A DNA stretch of 64,000 nt from Chloroflexi bacterium TSY (GCA_019217005.1 JAHBNG010000001.1:124001-188000); one strand, 5' to 3'. Shown: positions 39,938-48,157, counted from the first letter of the stretch. Notes: generated by a model from the sequence alone, not told the origin. A program made the numbers and translations.

Positions 39938-40153
39938 TCAACCAAACCCCATCTCTTCCCTCTTCTCATCCATACCAACACGACCCCGTAATTTGCCCGA
40001 CTTCTGCGCCGCCAGATTCTCCGCTATGGCTTGACGCGCGGCCTCGCGCGCCGCTTCTCGACCACCGAGCGAACCCAACTCATGAACGTAACCAAGGCCG
40101 TCAACATAAACTGCACCGTCTGATTTTCGGATTCTTGCTTTTTCCCTTGCCAT
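39938..40153 (-). CDS. small charged helical protein
   Basis: 71 residues, ATG at 40153 with AGGTGA just upstream. Highly charged (MAREKARIRKSDGAVYVDGL; EAAREAARQAIAENLAAQK). Probably a small nucleic-acid-associated or regulatory protein. It ends at a strong bidirectional terminator. Family not recognised. Confidence 0.5.
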   Translation of the reverse strand: MAREKARIRKSDGAVYVDGLGYVHELGSLGGREAAREAARQAIAENLAAQKSGKLRGRVGMDEKREEMGFG

Positions 40154-40378
40154 AGGTCACCTTTTGCGCAAATTTTCACAGGAACGCCCGAACAGACAGA
40201 GAGGCGAACAGGTTCGGGGAGGATATCTTTGCGGGGAAACAAAAGACGGATATTGCGCATGATTTGGCGCAGTTTGCTTTGGGAGAGCAAGCGTTTCTGC
40301 GCCCCTATATTTCACCAGCCTTTCCATGAGCCAGTACAATAAGCCGAACCAACCCATCACAAAAAAGGGGCTATTCCA

Positions 40379-40684
40379 TTGAAAGGCATTCAAGTTATAT
40401 TTTTCGTGGCAGCGTTGTGGCTGTTGAGCGGTGCGCTCATGGGCTTTGCGCTACGTGTACGCTTTGGTGTTGCTGGAATAGTACCGTGTGGGTCGCTTAC
40501 TATGATGGTGGGGCTACTGTGGTTTCTTTGGTTAACGCGTGATCCACGTGAAGCAGAGGTGCTGTATGGGGAAAGAGAGCGCGAAGATAATGAACCGTCG
40601 TCAGCCGCTGGATTGCTGGCGATTCCAGTCTTTCTGATATTTAGTGCGCTGGGCTTGCTTCTGGGCGCGCCCTTCGCGGAGTAA
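40379..40684 (+). CDS. small membrane protein, paralogue of 28664-28969
   Basis: 101 residues from a TTG start with AAGGGG upstream. The sequence begins MKGIQVIFFVAALWLLSGAL and keeps the same TM layout and the RDPREAEVLYGERERE loop as its paralogue. The final 84 bp again overlap the convergent downstream gene. The conserved overlap suggests the pair was duplicated as a unit. Confidence 0.7.
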   Translation: MKGIQVIFFVAALWLLSGALMGFALRVRFGVAGIVPCGSLTMMVGLLWFLWLTRDPREAEVLYGEREREDNEPSSAAGLLAIPVFLIFSALGLLLGAPFAE

Positions 40685-41041
40685 CTTAATGATAAAAGGA
40701 ATCATGTAGGTAGATAAACTTGCATATCCCACCAGTGCCATGCCAACAAAGAAGAGTGATCGATGCCAGAGCGGGCCTGTTAGAAAGTAATCATTTAACA
40801 GCACACCCTTGTACTCTGCCCCCGTAAAGGCCCACAACAAACACAAGACTAACCCCGGCACACCCAACACAACAGGGGGGAACAAGAGGACAAATGCGCG
40901 CTGGTATGGCGTTCGGTCGTCCAGGGGGGTTAACTTATTTGTACCAAGTTTGTAGCTGTAAGACTGACCCATTATTCGATAGGCCAGGGCATACAGCAGC
41001 ATCTGTGGTGTGAAGAGATATCCTTCAAGTTTGGCAAACAT
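40601..41041 (-). CDS. membrane protein, paralogue of 28886-29329
   Basis: 146 residues, starting MFAKLEGYLFTPQMLLYALA. It keeps GQSYSYKLGTNKLTPLDDRTPYQRAF (in two pieces) and the membrane helices of its paralogue. The tail is basic. It probably forms a functional unit with the convergent 40379-40684 product. Function unknown. Confidence 0.7.
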   Translation of the reverse strand: MFAKLEGYLFTPQMLLYALAYRIMGQSYSYKLGTNKLTPLDDRTPYQRAFVLLFPPVVLGVPGLVLCLLWAFTGAEYKGVLLNDYFLTGPLWHRSLFFVGMALVGYASLSTYMIPFIIKLLREGRAQKQAQRTKYQKDWNRQQSSG

Positions 41042-41059
41042 GCCAACCAGTATAGCACC

Positions 41060-41245
41060 TTATTCAACAAACTGCACCTCTATGATTTCCTCATCAAACA
41101 GAGCTCTGAGTGCCAGTAGTGCATTCCGCGTCATCCTGGTCTGCATCCACTCGGCCTGTGAGCCTGCGCTGATTGTCAGGATTCCATTTTCGATACCAAC
41201 AAGTTGCGTGTTCTGTAAATTTTGATAAAGTCCTGGATTGCCCAT
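41060..41245 (-). CDS. stand-alone DnaA-N-like domain
   Basis: 61 residues from ATG 41245 (MGNPGLYQNLQNTQLVGIEN). It aligns by eye with the last 60 residues of RepA (NTFRTYLERTELISIEDN... versus YQNLQNTQLVGIENG...; ASDWLQNRM versus QAEWMQTRM; both ending in a VIFVQ/VQFVE strand). It could be a free modulator of helicase loading, or the remnant of a second repA after duplication of the block. A longer frame to 41296 overlaps the upstream gene. Confidence 0.5.
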   Translation of the reverse strand: MGNPGLYQNLQNTQLVGIENGILTISAGSQAEWMQTRMTRNALLALRALFDEEIIEVQFVE

Positions 41246-41261
41246 CGCTGAATTATCCTGA

Positions 41262-42395
41262 TTACAGCTCAAAGATCCCGGCGCAGCGTTTAGCATTTAC
41301 GCTCTGGATTGTTCCAAAGAGTTTGCCTTCAAAATTGTGTCTGTATTCTCGCATGTGGATCTGGTCGGCGGGGCGTCTGATAAATTTATTCTCTAGTTGA
41401 TCTCTTACTTCTCTGACTGCGTACATATTGTTATCGCGGGAGATAAAGACGGGTTTTACATAGTCAAACTGTTCATGTGGGACAAGGCCGCCATATTGTT
41501 TTTGTCCGACATGTTTTACTTCATGGGCTTTCACATCTTCGGCGCAAAGGTCAATATAAAATCCTGACTCTAGTTCGTGATCAAAATGGTCGCCACTTGG
41601 ATCAAGATCGGTTAAATATCTGCTTCCCTGCTCGGTCAAGTCAATATCAATGTGTTCGGTGTCAAAACTCCATTCACAGTCATCTGGTTGGTAGTGTTCA
41701 TTGTAAGCTGTTGCAAGTGCTTTTTGGATGTATGGTAATTTGGTTAATTTGTGCTTGGCGAAACGAACAAAGTTAACTTGGACAACACCATAATCAGGGA
41801 CAATTGCATGATCGTCGTCAATCATAAATCCGATCATGGCGGCGGTTTTGCCGATGACCCAGACGATTTGTTCCAGGGGCATGTCGGCGCGCTGGTTCTT
41901 CTCCTTCTCTTCCTGTTCTGCACGTATATCTGACATAAACATTGTATCGTAAGGCTCATAATAGCCTTCGTTTAGGTAAGCGGGTAGTGGGCTATATTCT
42001 CGGTCGTCGTCGTCATAGAATCCGATGATCGGTTCTGCCATTGATCCACAGTTTGTGATTGCTCTGGCTCTGGGCTGCTCGTCTAGTGTCTCGCTCAGTT
42101 CGTCAATGGCTTGGGCGATCAGATCGGCGTGGTTGTATTCATCAAAGCAGGCGATTTCGATCCACTTGCCGCGCTTGTGGGCTTTGGCGAGTTTGATTAG
42201 TTCTCGTTTGACTGTGCTGTATGGCTTTTCGATTTCGGCTTGTAGCCAAATGAAGTATTCCAAATAGGCATCTCCCGCGTCAAAGCCGTTTTCGATCATA
42301 GCGAATTGATTATTTAGGCGGGGGGATTCTTTGCCGTTGACGAGGGTTAGATGGCGGTTGGCTTGGCAAAAGTCTATGTGTTTGACTGTAATCAT
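41262..42395 (-). CDS. plasmid protein of unknown function
   Basis: 377 residues from ATG 42395 (MITVKHIDFCQANRHLTLVN) with AAGGAG 9 nt upstream. Acidic and soluble. Recognisable features are only ENGFDAGDAYLEYFIWLQAEI, an Asp-rich stretch FYDDDDREYSP and several Trp/Tyr-rich motifs. MITE-A copy 2 lies 35 bp upstream of the start and may have displaced its promoter. I do not recognise a family. Confidence 0.6.
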   Translation of the reverse strand: MITVKHIDFCQANRHLTLVNGKESPRLNNQFAMIENGFDAGDAYLEYFIWLQAEIEKPYSTVKRELIKLAKAHKRGKWIEIACFDEYNHADLIAQAIDELSETLDEQPRARAITNCGSMAEPIIGFYDDDDREYSPLPAYLNEGYYEPYDTMFMSDIRAEQEEKEKNQRADMPLEQIVWVIGKTAAMIGFMIDDDHAIVPDYGVVQVNFVRFAKHKLTKLPYIQKALATAYNEHYQPDDCEWSFDTEHIDIDLTEQGSRYLTDLDPSGDHFDHELESGFYIDLCAEDVKAHEVKHVGQKQYGGLVPHEQFDYVKPVFISRDNNMYAVREVRDQLENKFIRRPADQIHMREYRHNFEGKLFGTIQSVNAKRCAGIFEL

Positions 42396-42430
42396 AATCG
42401 TCGCTCCTTTATGAAACAATATTGCTATAC

Positions 42431-42647
42431 TCAGTAGATCCAAATTTGGCGTTTTTGGCTATTTTCAGTCGAGATTGCAGGGATTTTGGAGTCATTTATT
42501 CAGATTTCGGTTACAGAAAACAACCTATTTCATATCTGAAAATCGCCCAAATCTAACGCAAAAACTAGATATCGACCGGCAAATTTGTATTTATGTCAAC
42601 TGTTTAGCCAGAATTCTCTCTCAAAACCTGAAATTTGGATCTACTGA
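42431..42647. mobile_element. MITE family A, copy 2
   Basis: 217 bp, ends TCAGTAGATCCAAATTT and inverse, flanked by 3-bp duplication TAC (42428-42430, 42648-42650). Immediately adjoined by MITE-B copy 2. It lies in the leader of the 377-residue gene. Confidence 0.92.
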
Positions 42648-42651
42648 TACT

Positions 42652-42806
42652 GGGGTGGTTCAAAATTAGGTTTACACTTTTGATATATAGACAAAAATCT
42701 ATATGAGACCGTTTTCTCTCTGAGAACCGGCGAAATCAGAGAATATAAACGTTCTTTCTGTTTCTAAAAGTGTAAACCTATCTATCCAGCTAAAATGAAC
42801 CACCCC
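42652..42806. mobile_element. MITE family B, copy 2
   Basis: 155 bp, nearly identical to the copy at 19810. The 8-bp duplication CTGATACT (42644-42651, 42807-42814) includes the last bases of MITE-A copy 2, so MITE-B arrived after MITE-A. Confidence 0.92.
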
Positions 42807-42846
42807 CTGATACTTCCTATAAATTTCAGGGATTTGCAAGCGGGGA

Positions 42847-43671
42847 TTGCCGCCATCCTGCGCAGGCTCGGCCAACATATTCTATACCGTCTCGATCTTT
42901 CAATCCTTTTACGTTGATTATGTTAATTGTCATGATCATGATTCCTATATGATTATGATGAAATCCACCGCGGCTAGGCGACGGCGCTGCAAGCAGCGGA
43001 ACCAAAAAGCGACGCCTGAACAGAGGACGGAGCAGGGACAAACGACCAGCCAGCCGACCACAGACCAGAAGAAGAGCAAGCAGCCCATGAACCAGCAACA
43101 GGCAACGAGGGCAACGAGGCAGCACCGCGAAAACCCAACCAGCCACATGGGAAGACCACGACGGGAACACCCAACAAGACCGCCGCGCCCACCGACGCCC
43201 ACGAGCCAGAACCAGAGGCAGCAACAGCACGAACGAAGGCGAGAGATCGCGCCGCAAGACGAGCGGGGACAGGGGGCAGAACGCCCGCGACAGGACCGCC
43301 ACCGGACCACCAAGAAACAGAACCACCCGCAGCGACCACAGCGGAAAGAGAACGAAGGGGAACAGAGCAACCGGGGACGGCACCCAGACCACGACGGCCA
43401 AAGGCACAGAACACCGACAGACGACCACCCGCGCCAACCGCACAGCCCGACGCAACGCCACGACCAGAGCGCAACACGGACGCAACCAGAGCGGGAACGA
43501 GAGCCGCCGCGCCAACAGGCAACGAACGAGGACCGCAGAAACCGACAAGAGCAGACGAAAAAACGACAGAAGACACGAGCAACACCCCACAGAGAAACAA
43601 GAGCAGGCACCAGACCCACCAGACGAAACAAAGATGATGAGATAATTATGCCACAAAAAAGGGGAAATTAA
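42847..43671 (+). CDS. doubtful ORF through the T-free tract
   Basis: The plus frame would encode an extremely hydrophilic chain of Arg, Gln, Pro, Thr, His, Glu and Lys, because codons for hydrophobic residues need a central T. The minus frames would be Leu/Val/Cys-rich. Openness is explained by composition alone, so it is not evidence of coding. I list it only as a possibility for a disordered protein. Confidence 0.15.
   Translation: MPPSCAGSANIFYTVSIFQSFYVDYVNCHDHDSYMIMMKSTAARRRRCKQRNQKATPEQRTEQGQTTSQPTTDQKKSKQPMNQQQATRATRQHRENPTSHMGRPRREHPTRPPRPPTPTSQNQRQQQHERRREIAPQDERGQGAERPRQDRHRTTKKQNHPQRPQRKENEGEQSNRGRHPDHDGQRHRTPTDDHPRQPHSPTQRHDQSATRTQPEREREPPRQQATNEDRRNRQEQTKKRQKTRATPHRETRAGTRPTRRNKDDEIIMPQKRGN
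43001..43632 (+). other. tract nearly devoid of T on the plus strand
   Basis: From about 43001 to 43632 only a handful of T occur. Lines 43261-43632 read without any T for roughly 370 bases, composed of A, C and G only. Consequently neither strand can hold a stop codon, and all six frames are open. It begins after an A/T-rich stretch (42890-42960) and ends abruptly at AAGATGATGAGATAATTATG. A weaker T-poor segment continues at 43700-43800. No tandem unit is evident. Confidence 0.9.
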
Positions 43672-44690
43672 AATGGCAAAAATGTGACAAAACTATGACA
43701 AATGAAACGCCAAGAAACGCGGAGAAACACAGCCAAACAGCAACGAAAACGGAGGGAGACACGCCACGCAGGGACAGGTCACACCCAGCCCGCCCAGCAC
43801 CCCGCCCATTCTCTCTCCTACCCCCTTTTCTGAGATCACGAACCCCTGATGATACACCCGCTAGCCTGCGCCCCAGTTAGATACACACCAGCCCGTGTTC
43901 CTGACCGGCGGCTATGTTCCAAAGCGAAGAGAGGTGGATTGGAGAGACTCATCAAAACGAGTCGAGATGTGTTCGCGTTCTGGCGGAATCAATGCGACGA
44001 ACGATGGAAGGCCAAGCAGAGAGTTCTGAAGGGAGGGGCCACGGGCTGGTATCATTTCCCTTATGGCGCAGGCGACGCGGCCCCGTGCGATTAAGTACAA
44101 CCGCGTTCTGACTGCTGTGCGGTTCAAGCTTAATGATTTGATTCGACTGGGAAGGGAAGAGTCCCAGGATGAGATGAGATTGGAGCGAGGGGGATCATTG
44201 CCAGCGGCGGGGCTTCTGAGAGGCAGCGGTTGTTAGGGCCGAACGGAGCCCCCGCCCACCCGTTTGTTCAGAGCGGATTGTATCGAGTGGCTCTGACTGG
44301 CCTGGGACGTTGCCTTGGCGGAGGATAGTAGAAGCAGATGAGATTCGCATACTGAGGGGAATCAATACGCGCGGGGGGCTGGGGTGCTCTTCTTCCCACC
44401 TCTCCATCATGCGTTGGGGATGGATGAGGTGGAAAATAGGATTGTTCAGGTGGGTCGGTGTTCGGTCTGGTACGAGGTGGCGCACAATACCGCGCCTGAC
44501 GGTTCAAGTCGATTATTGATACGCGGTGCCGCGCGAGCCTGAATCGTCTTAGGGTGGGCGGAAGGGAAGAGATTTCTTTGTACGGGCCTGCATGATTCGG
44601 GTAGCTTTTAAATCAAATTTGTCGAAAAAAGGTGTTTGACATTGTCAAAAAAATGGTTTAACCTTTTGAGGTATCAGGTTTCACTAATTG
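43672..44690. other. gene-poor region
   Basis: About 1 kb without a supported gene. It begins T-poor, then has balanced composition. A 58-codon frame from 44062 (MAQATRPRAIKYNRVLTAVR) is the most protein-like piece, but it lacks a good ribosome-binding site. Several short palindromes (for example GCGGTGCCGCG near 44523) are present. Confidence 0.4.
44635..44668 (+). promoter_or_regulatory. promoter with overlapping palindrome for the 44701 regulator
   Basis: TTTGACATTGTCAAA is a palindrome that contains the -35 hexamer TTGACA; a TTAACC-like -10 follows about 16 bp later. The gene starts about 35 bp downstream. This suggests autoregulation by the HTH product. Confidence 0.5.
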
Positions 44691-44700
44691 TGAGGTGCGT

Positions 44701-45045
44701 ATGCTTGAATGGACATTTGAAGATTTGCGTGCGGAGTTTTTTGATAGAACACAAACGGCATTACATGGCGGTGTTGTTGCGAAACAAGTTGGTGTAGCTC
44801 AACGGACATTATATGAGGTATCGCATAATCAGCGAACTACGGTTAATCGTGAGATAGTGAATAAGCTTATTCATTATTATAGTTGGCGTTTACAGCGTGC
44901 TGTTTTGCCAAATGAAATGCTTCGATTTACGTGGGATGCGGATTGGCAACCGGAGGAGATGCCGGATCTGGGAGCACCACCTATTCCAACGGTTGAGGAT
45001 TGGGAGCGCTGGGTACGTGAGGTTGAGGCGTCGAAAAATGAATGA
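44701..45045 (+). CDS. XRE-like HTH regulator
   Basis: 114 residues from ATG 44701 (MLEWTFEDLRAEFFDRTQTA) with GAGG close upstream; an ATG 6 bp earlier is possible. The HTH covers VVAKQVGVAQRTLYEVSHNQRTTVNREIVNKLIHYYSWRLQ. The C-terminal half (FTWDADWQPEEMPDLGAPP) is shared with the next gene, so the two are paralogues. Likely a repressor controlling replication or partition genes downstream. Confidence 0.7.
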   Translation: MLEWTFEDLRAEFFDRTQTALHGGVVAKQVGVAQRTLYEVSHNQRTTVNREIVNKLIHYYSWRLQRAVLPNEMLRFTWDADWQPEEMPDLGAPPIPTVEDWERWVREVEASKNE

Positions 45046-45261
45046 GTTCATCTGCTGACCTGTAGTGATTCTGATTCTTCTGACGAGTAGTTGTGTGTTT
45101 TGTTGAATTTACCCAAGCATTAAATTTCAAATTGGACTGAGGGGTATCTGTGGATACCTCTATTGGTCTACTTCCTATATCAAAATCAACTTGATGTACT
45201 TTTTCGCGGCGCTGTGCAAAAACACCCGAATATGTCTTCTCTGAGGGTTCGTTTTCAGGGA

Positions 45262-45290
45262 TTGACAATAGCACAAATTTGTGCTATATA
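45262..45290 (+). promoter_or_regulatory. consensus promoter with an 18-bp operator in its spacer
   Basis: TTGACA (45262-45267), 17-bp spacer, TATATA (45285-45290). The spacer is almost exactly filled by the perfect palindrome TAGCACAAATTTGTGCTA (45269-45286). A repressor bound there would block RNA polymerase. The downstream HTH gene (45374) or its paralogue is the obvious candidate. Confidence 0.75.
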
Positions 45291-45373
45291 CTTGGCACAC
45301 CACCTACGTTTTTTTTGTTTGCCGTCTTGTTGACGAGTTGAATTTATTTTTGACATGTTGGGAGGCAATTTTA

Positions 45374-45823
45374 TTGACTATTAAATGGTCGTTTGATAGG
45401 ATTTTTCGGGAGTTGGAAGAGCGGATGAGAATGAGAATGACGCAAGAAACATTTGCTGCTGAGGCTGGTATTAGTATGCGTGCAGCAAAGGAAATTCTAA
45501 ATAATTCAAAGACTTCTTTGAATGAGGAACTGCTTAATAAGTTGATGCATTATTTTAGTTGGCGTTTGCAGCGTGTGGTTCGGATTGAGGAAGTTATTAA
45601 GTTTGAGTGGGATGAGGGGTGGAGACCGGCTCAGATGCCAGATTTGGCTCCTCCACTCATGACAAAGGCGTATTGGAAGGAACTTTCTGGGAGTCCTTCT
45701 ATGATTTATTTGGAGCAATTGCTTGAGAGTCATGAAATTAGTAAGCGGCGGTGGGAGGAATTTTTAAAATTTAGAGATAGTTCGCCGGATGACTTAATAG
45801 GGAAAAAAGAAAACACCAGCTAG
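45374..45823 (+). CDS. XRE-like HTH regulator, paralogue of 44701-45045
   Basis: 149 residues from TTG 45374 (MTIKWSFDRIFRELEERMRM) with GGGAGG 8 nt upstream. HTH: MTQETFAAEAGISMRAAKEILNNSKTSLNEELLNKLMHYFSWRLQ. It shares W(R/Q)P..MPDL.PP with the first regulator and has an extra 40-residue helical tail. A CACCAG/CTGGTG hairpin follows the stop. Probably a transcriptional repressor that controls its own palindromic promoter. Confidence 0.72.
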   Translation: MTIKWSFDRIFRELEERMRMRMTQETFAAEAGISMRAAKEILNNSKTSLNEELLNKLMHYFSWRLQRVVRIEEVIKFEWDEGWRPAQMPDLAPPLMTKAYWKELSGSPSMIYLEQLLESHEISKRRWEEFLKFRDSSPDDLIGKKENTS

Positions 45824-46088
45824 CACTGGTGCATTCTTTTGATCCCAATTAAATGGAATAGACGTTGAGATTGGTGATAACCACAACAACGTTGATAATC
45901 ACAACATGTGTTTGAGAGTTGGCAGCTCTCAGATGTGATCATCATATATTTAATTCTCTATAGATGATATACTAATTTGCGTTTATCGTCAATCCTCGTT
46001 TTTCCTCATTCACACCCAATATGATGCTGTGTGTTGTTTGCATGGTGTCGTTTATTCCTGATTTTTATAATTGAATAGGAGGATTGTC

Positions 46089-47207
46089 GTGCCGTATCCA
46101 TTGCAAAGTGAGACAGTATCTGCATTGGTAGAGACTGATCTTTTTAAGGTGCCGTTTTTGCGGATTCCCGTGACTTGGTACGAAACAATTGTTTATCCGA
46201 ATGGGAAGCCGTATTTGAATGCAATTACTCTTTTGGCGGATGTTGTTTCGTTTTATATGCCGATTATTGTAGATGATGATGGTCAAGTTGATGTCGTTCA
46301 GCAGCGATTTGCTACTGATATTTTGCAACGGAGTTATAAGCAGATCGAGGCTCGTTATGGTCTAACGAAGAAGCAGTCAAGAGATGCGTATAATCATCTT
46401 CAGGAGCTGGGGGTGATTTCTCTTGTTTTTCGCTCTGTTGAAGTGGAGGGTGAGAAAAAGTTGTGGAATGTAATGTTTATTGATTTGCATCTTGAACAGT
46501 TAAAGGCATTAACATTTTCACCTTTGCATAGGGGTAGTGACATAGAAGTTACTACCCCTGGTGACATAGAAGTTATTACCCCTAATGACATAGAAGTCAC
46601 TACCCCTGGTGACATAGAAGTCACTACCCCTAATGACATAGAAGTTACTAGGGGTAGTGACATAGAAGTTATTACATATACTAACGATCCTATATATACT
46701 AACGATCCGCCATGTACTAATAATCTTAATACTAACGATCCTTTTGCTGCTGCTGCTGGGAGCTTCGCTCCTGCATCATCTTCATTGGTTAGTGAAAATG
46801 GATCCACGTGCGATCATAGATCGCGCGTGGTGAGGCTCGCTGAAAGTGGCGATGCTTCGGCCAACTCAGCAACAGATGAGTTGGTGCACTGGTCGGCGAT
46901 GAATGAGTCGTTTCGGCGAGATGTTGTGGAAGGGTATGCTGTGGAGAGGATGATGATGGTTGATTGGCGGGCACCGGAGGTGTATGTGGCGTCTTTGTCT
47001 AGCAAGCAGTTGATTCATCTCCTTCTCTGGTTGGTGTATTGTGACCGGAATTATGAGAGCATGAGTGCGAATCTAGATGGTGATATTCGGAGTATACCTG
47101 GATATATTCGGAGTGTTGTGGATATTGCGCCATTGAATGTGGCTGGTATCGACAAAGAGAAGTTGATTGATGATCTCAGGAGGCTATCAGATTCACAACA
47201 TCGTTAA
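46089..47207 (+). CDS. plasmid replication-type protein with in-gene direct repeats
   Basis: 372 residues from a GTG at 46089, 6 nt after a perfect AGGAGG; the apparent upstream start would place that box inside the gene. The N-terminal winged helix (KKQSRDAYNHLQELGVISLVFRSVEV) resembles replication initiators. A low-complexity middle encodes six 8-residue repeats (GDIEVTTP/NDIEVITP), then several YTNDP repeats. A helical C-terminal domain follows. parA starts 48 bp downstream, so it likely forms a replication-partition operon. Assignment as initiator is by context and fold pattern. Confidence 0.6.
   Translation: MPYPLQSETVSALVETDLFKVPFLRIPVTWYETIVYPNGKPYLNAITLLADVVSFYMPIIVDDDGQVDVVQQRFATDILQRSYKQIEARYGLTKKQSRDAYNHLQELGVISLVFRSVEVEGEKKLWNVMFIDLHLEQLKALTFSPLHRGSDIEVTTPGDIEVITPNDIEVTTPGDIEVTTPNDIEVTRGSDIEVITYTNDPIYTNDPPCTNNLNTNDPFAAAAGSFAPASSSLVSENGSTCDHRSRVVRLAESGDASANSATDELVHWSAMNESFRRDVVEGYAVERMMMVDWRAPEVYVASLSSKQLIHLLLWLVYCDRNYESMSANLDGDIRSIPGYIRSVVDIAPLNVAGIDKEKLIDDLRRLSDSQHR
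46526..46745 (+). repeat. 24-bp direct repeats plus ACTAACGATCC repeats inside the replication gene
   Basis: Six units of GACATAGAAGT(T/C)(A/C)(C/T)TACCCCT(G/A)(G/A)T at 46536-46672 with a 24-bp period, then ACTAACGATCC three times plus a variant (46679-46742). Such in-gene repeats are known as origins in some plasmid initiator genes, so this may be a second replication origin or a handcuffing locus. Confidence 0.7.
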
Positions 47208-47254
47208 ATATGGCGATAATGGGGTATATCAATTAATTTCTCAAAGGAGTTTTT

Positions 47255-47995
47255 ATGACTGCGAAAATGATTGTGTCGACCTGCAGCAAGGGTGGCGTGG
47301 GAAAGACGACGGTTGCGACGACGGTGGCACATGGGTTGGCGCGGATGGATGCGCGGGTGTTGCTGGTGGATCTGGATCGGCAAGGCCAGTGCAGCATTAG
47401 TCTGGGGTTGTCGCCGGAGATGTGTGTGTTTCGGTATTTGGTGACGGATGAGCCGCTGGAGAATGTTGTGCGATCGGCGGGTCGGGAGTCGTTAATGTTG
47501 ATGCCGGGCGATCGGACGACGGAGATGGTGAAGGTGGGGCAGCATCAGTTTCGTCAGTTGTTTGATGGGGTGAAGGCTGCGTTTGATTATGTTGTGTTTG
47601 ATACATCGGCGCACGGGGATTTACGGATGTTTGCGTCGGCGATGGGGGATACGTTGATCGTGCCCTGCGGGTTGGATTCCTTGGAGTTGGATTCGGTTCG
47701 ACTGACGATGGATGATTTGGATGGTTGGAACCCGAATGCCCAGAAGATTGTGTTGCCGAATCAGTATGACAAGCGGTTGGCGATTCATCAGAGTAGTTTG
47801 GAGGCGTTGGGGGAAGCGTTCAAGGGGTATTGTATGTCTCCTGTGTTGCGGCGTGTGGAGGTGGCGGAGCTGCCGTCTGCTGGCGAAACGCTTTGGGAGT
47901 ATGCGCCAAATTCGGATGTGGTGCCGGTGTTTGAGGAGCTGTTGGATTGGATTGTGCGTGATGAGAGTGAAGTACTTGGCCTAGAGGTTGCGTGA
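47255..47995 (+). CDS. parA: ParA-type partition ATPase
   Basis: 246 residues, ATG 47255 with AAAGGAG 6 nt upstream. Deviant Walker A KGGVGKTT (residues 12-19), RVLLVDLDRQGQCSISLGL (Walker A'), and YVVFDTSAHGDLR as Walker B. No N-terminal HTH, so it is a short type Ib-like or soj-like ParA. It uses ATP-dependent nucleoid binding to segregate the plasmid with the ParB encoded downstream. Confidence 0.92.
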   Translation: MTAKMIVSTCSKGGVGKTTVATTVAHGLARMDARVLLVDLDRQGQCSISLGLSPEMCVFRYLVTDEPLENVVRSAGRESLMLMPGDRTTEMVKVGQHQFRQLFDGVKAAFDYVVFDTSAHGDLRMFASAMGDTLIVPCGLDSLELDSVRLTMDDLDGWNPNAQKIVLPNQYDKRLAIHQSSLEALGEAFKGYCMSPVLRRVEVAELPSAGETLWEYAPNSDVVPVFEELLDWIVRDESEVLGLEVA

Positions 47996-48002
47996 TGGTT
48001 GG

Positions 48003-48095
48003 TGGTTGTTAGTTGTTAGCTATCAGCTATTGGCTATTGGCTATCGGCTGTCAGCTATCGGCTATTGGCTATCGGCTATCAGCTGATGGCTCGAT
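48003..48095. repeat. GGCTATCGGCTAT repeats between parA and parB, centromere candidate
   Basis: About ten overlapping units of (G)CTAT(C/T)(A/G)G (TATCAGCTATTGGCTATTGGC...) fill 90 bp between parA and parB. Position and density suggest a parS-like site. Similar AGCTATCAGC strings are also common non-functional repeats, so this is tentative. Confidence 0.5.
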
Positions 48096-48157
48096 GTGGG
48101 TGATACTTGGATGTGAAGGCTATGAGGCTGTTTGTGTAAAGTTGGTGGGGGGGGTAG

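Noticed and set aside
42826..43656. Long minus-strand ORFs rich in Leu, Val and Cys
   Set aside because: They are open only because the strand lacks A, so stop codons cannot occur. Several frames are open at once, which is not a sign of coding.
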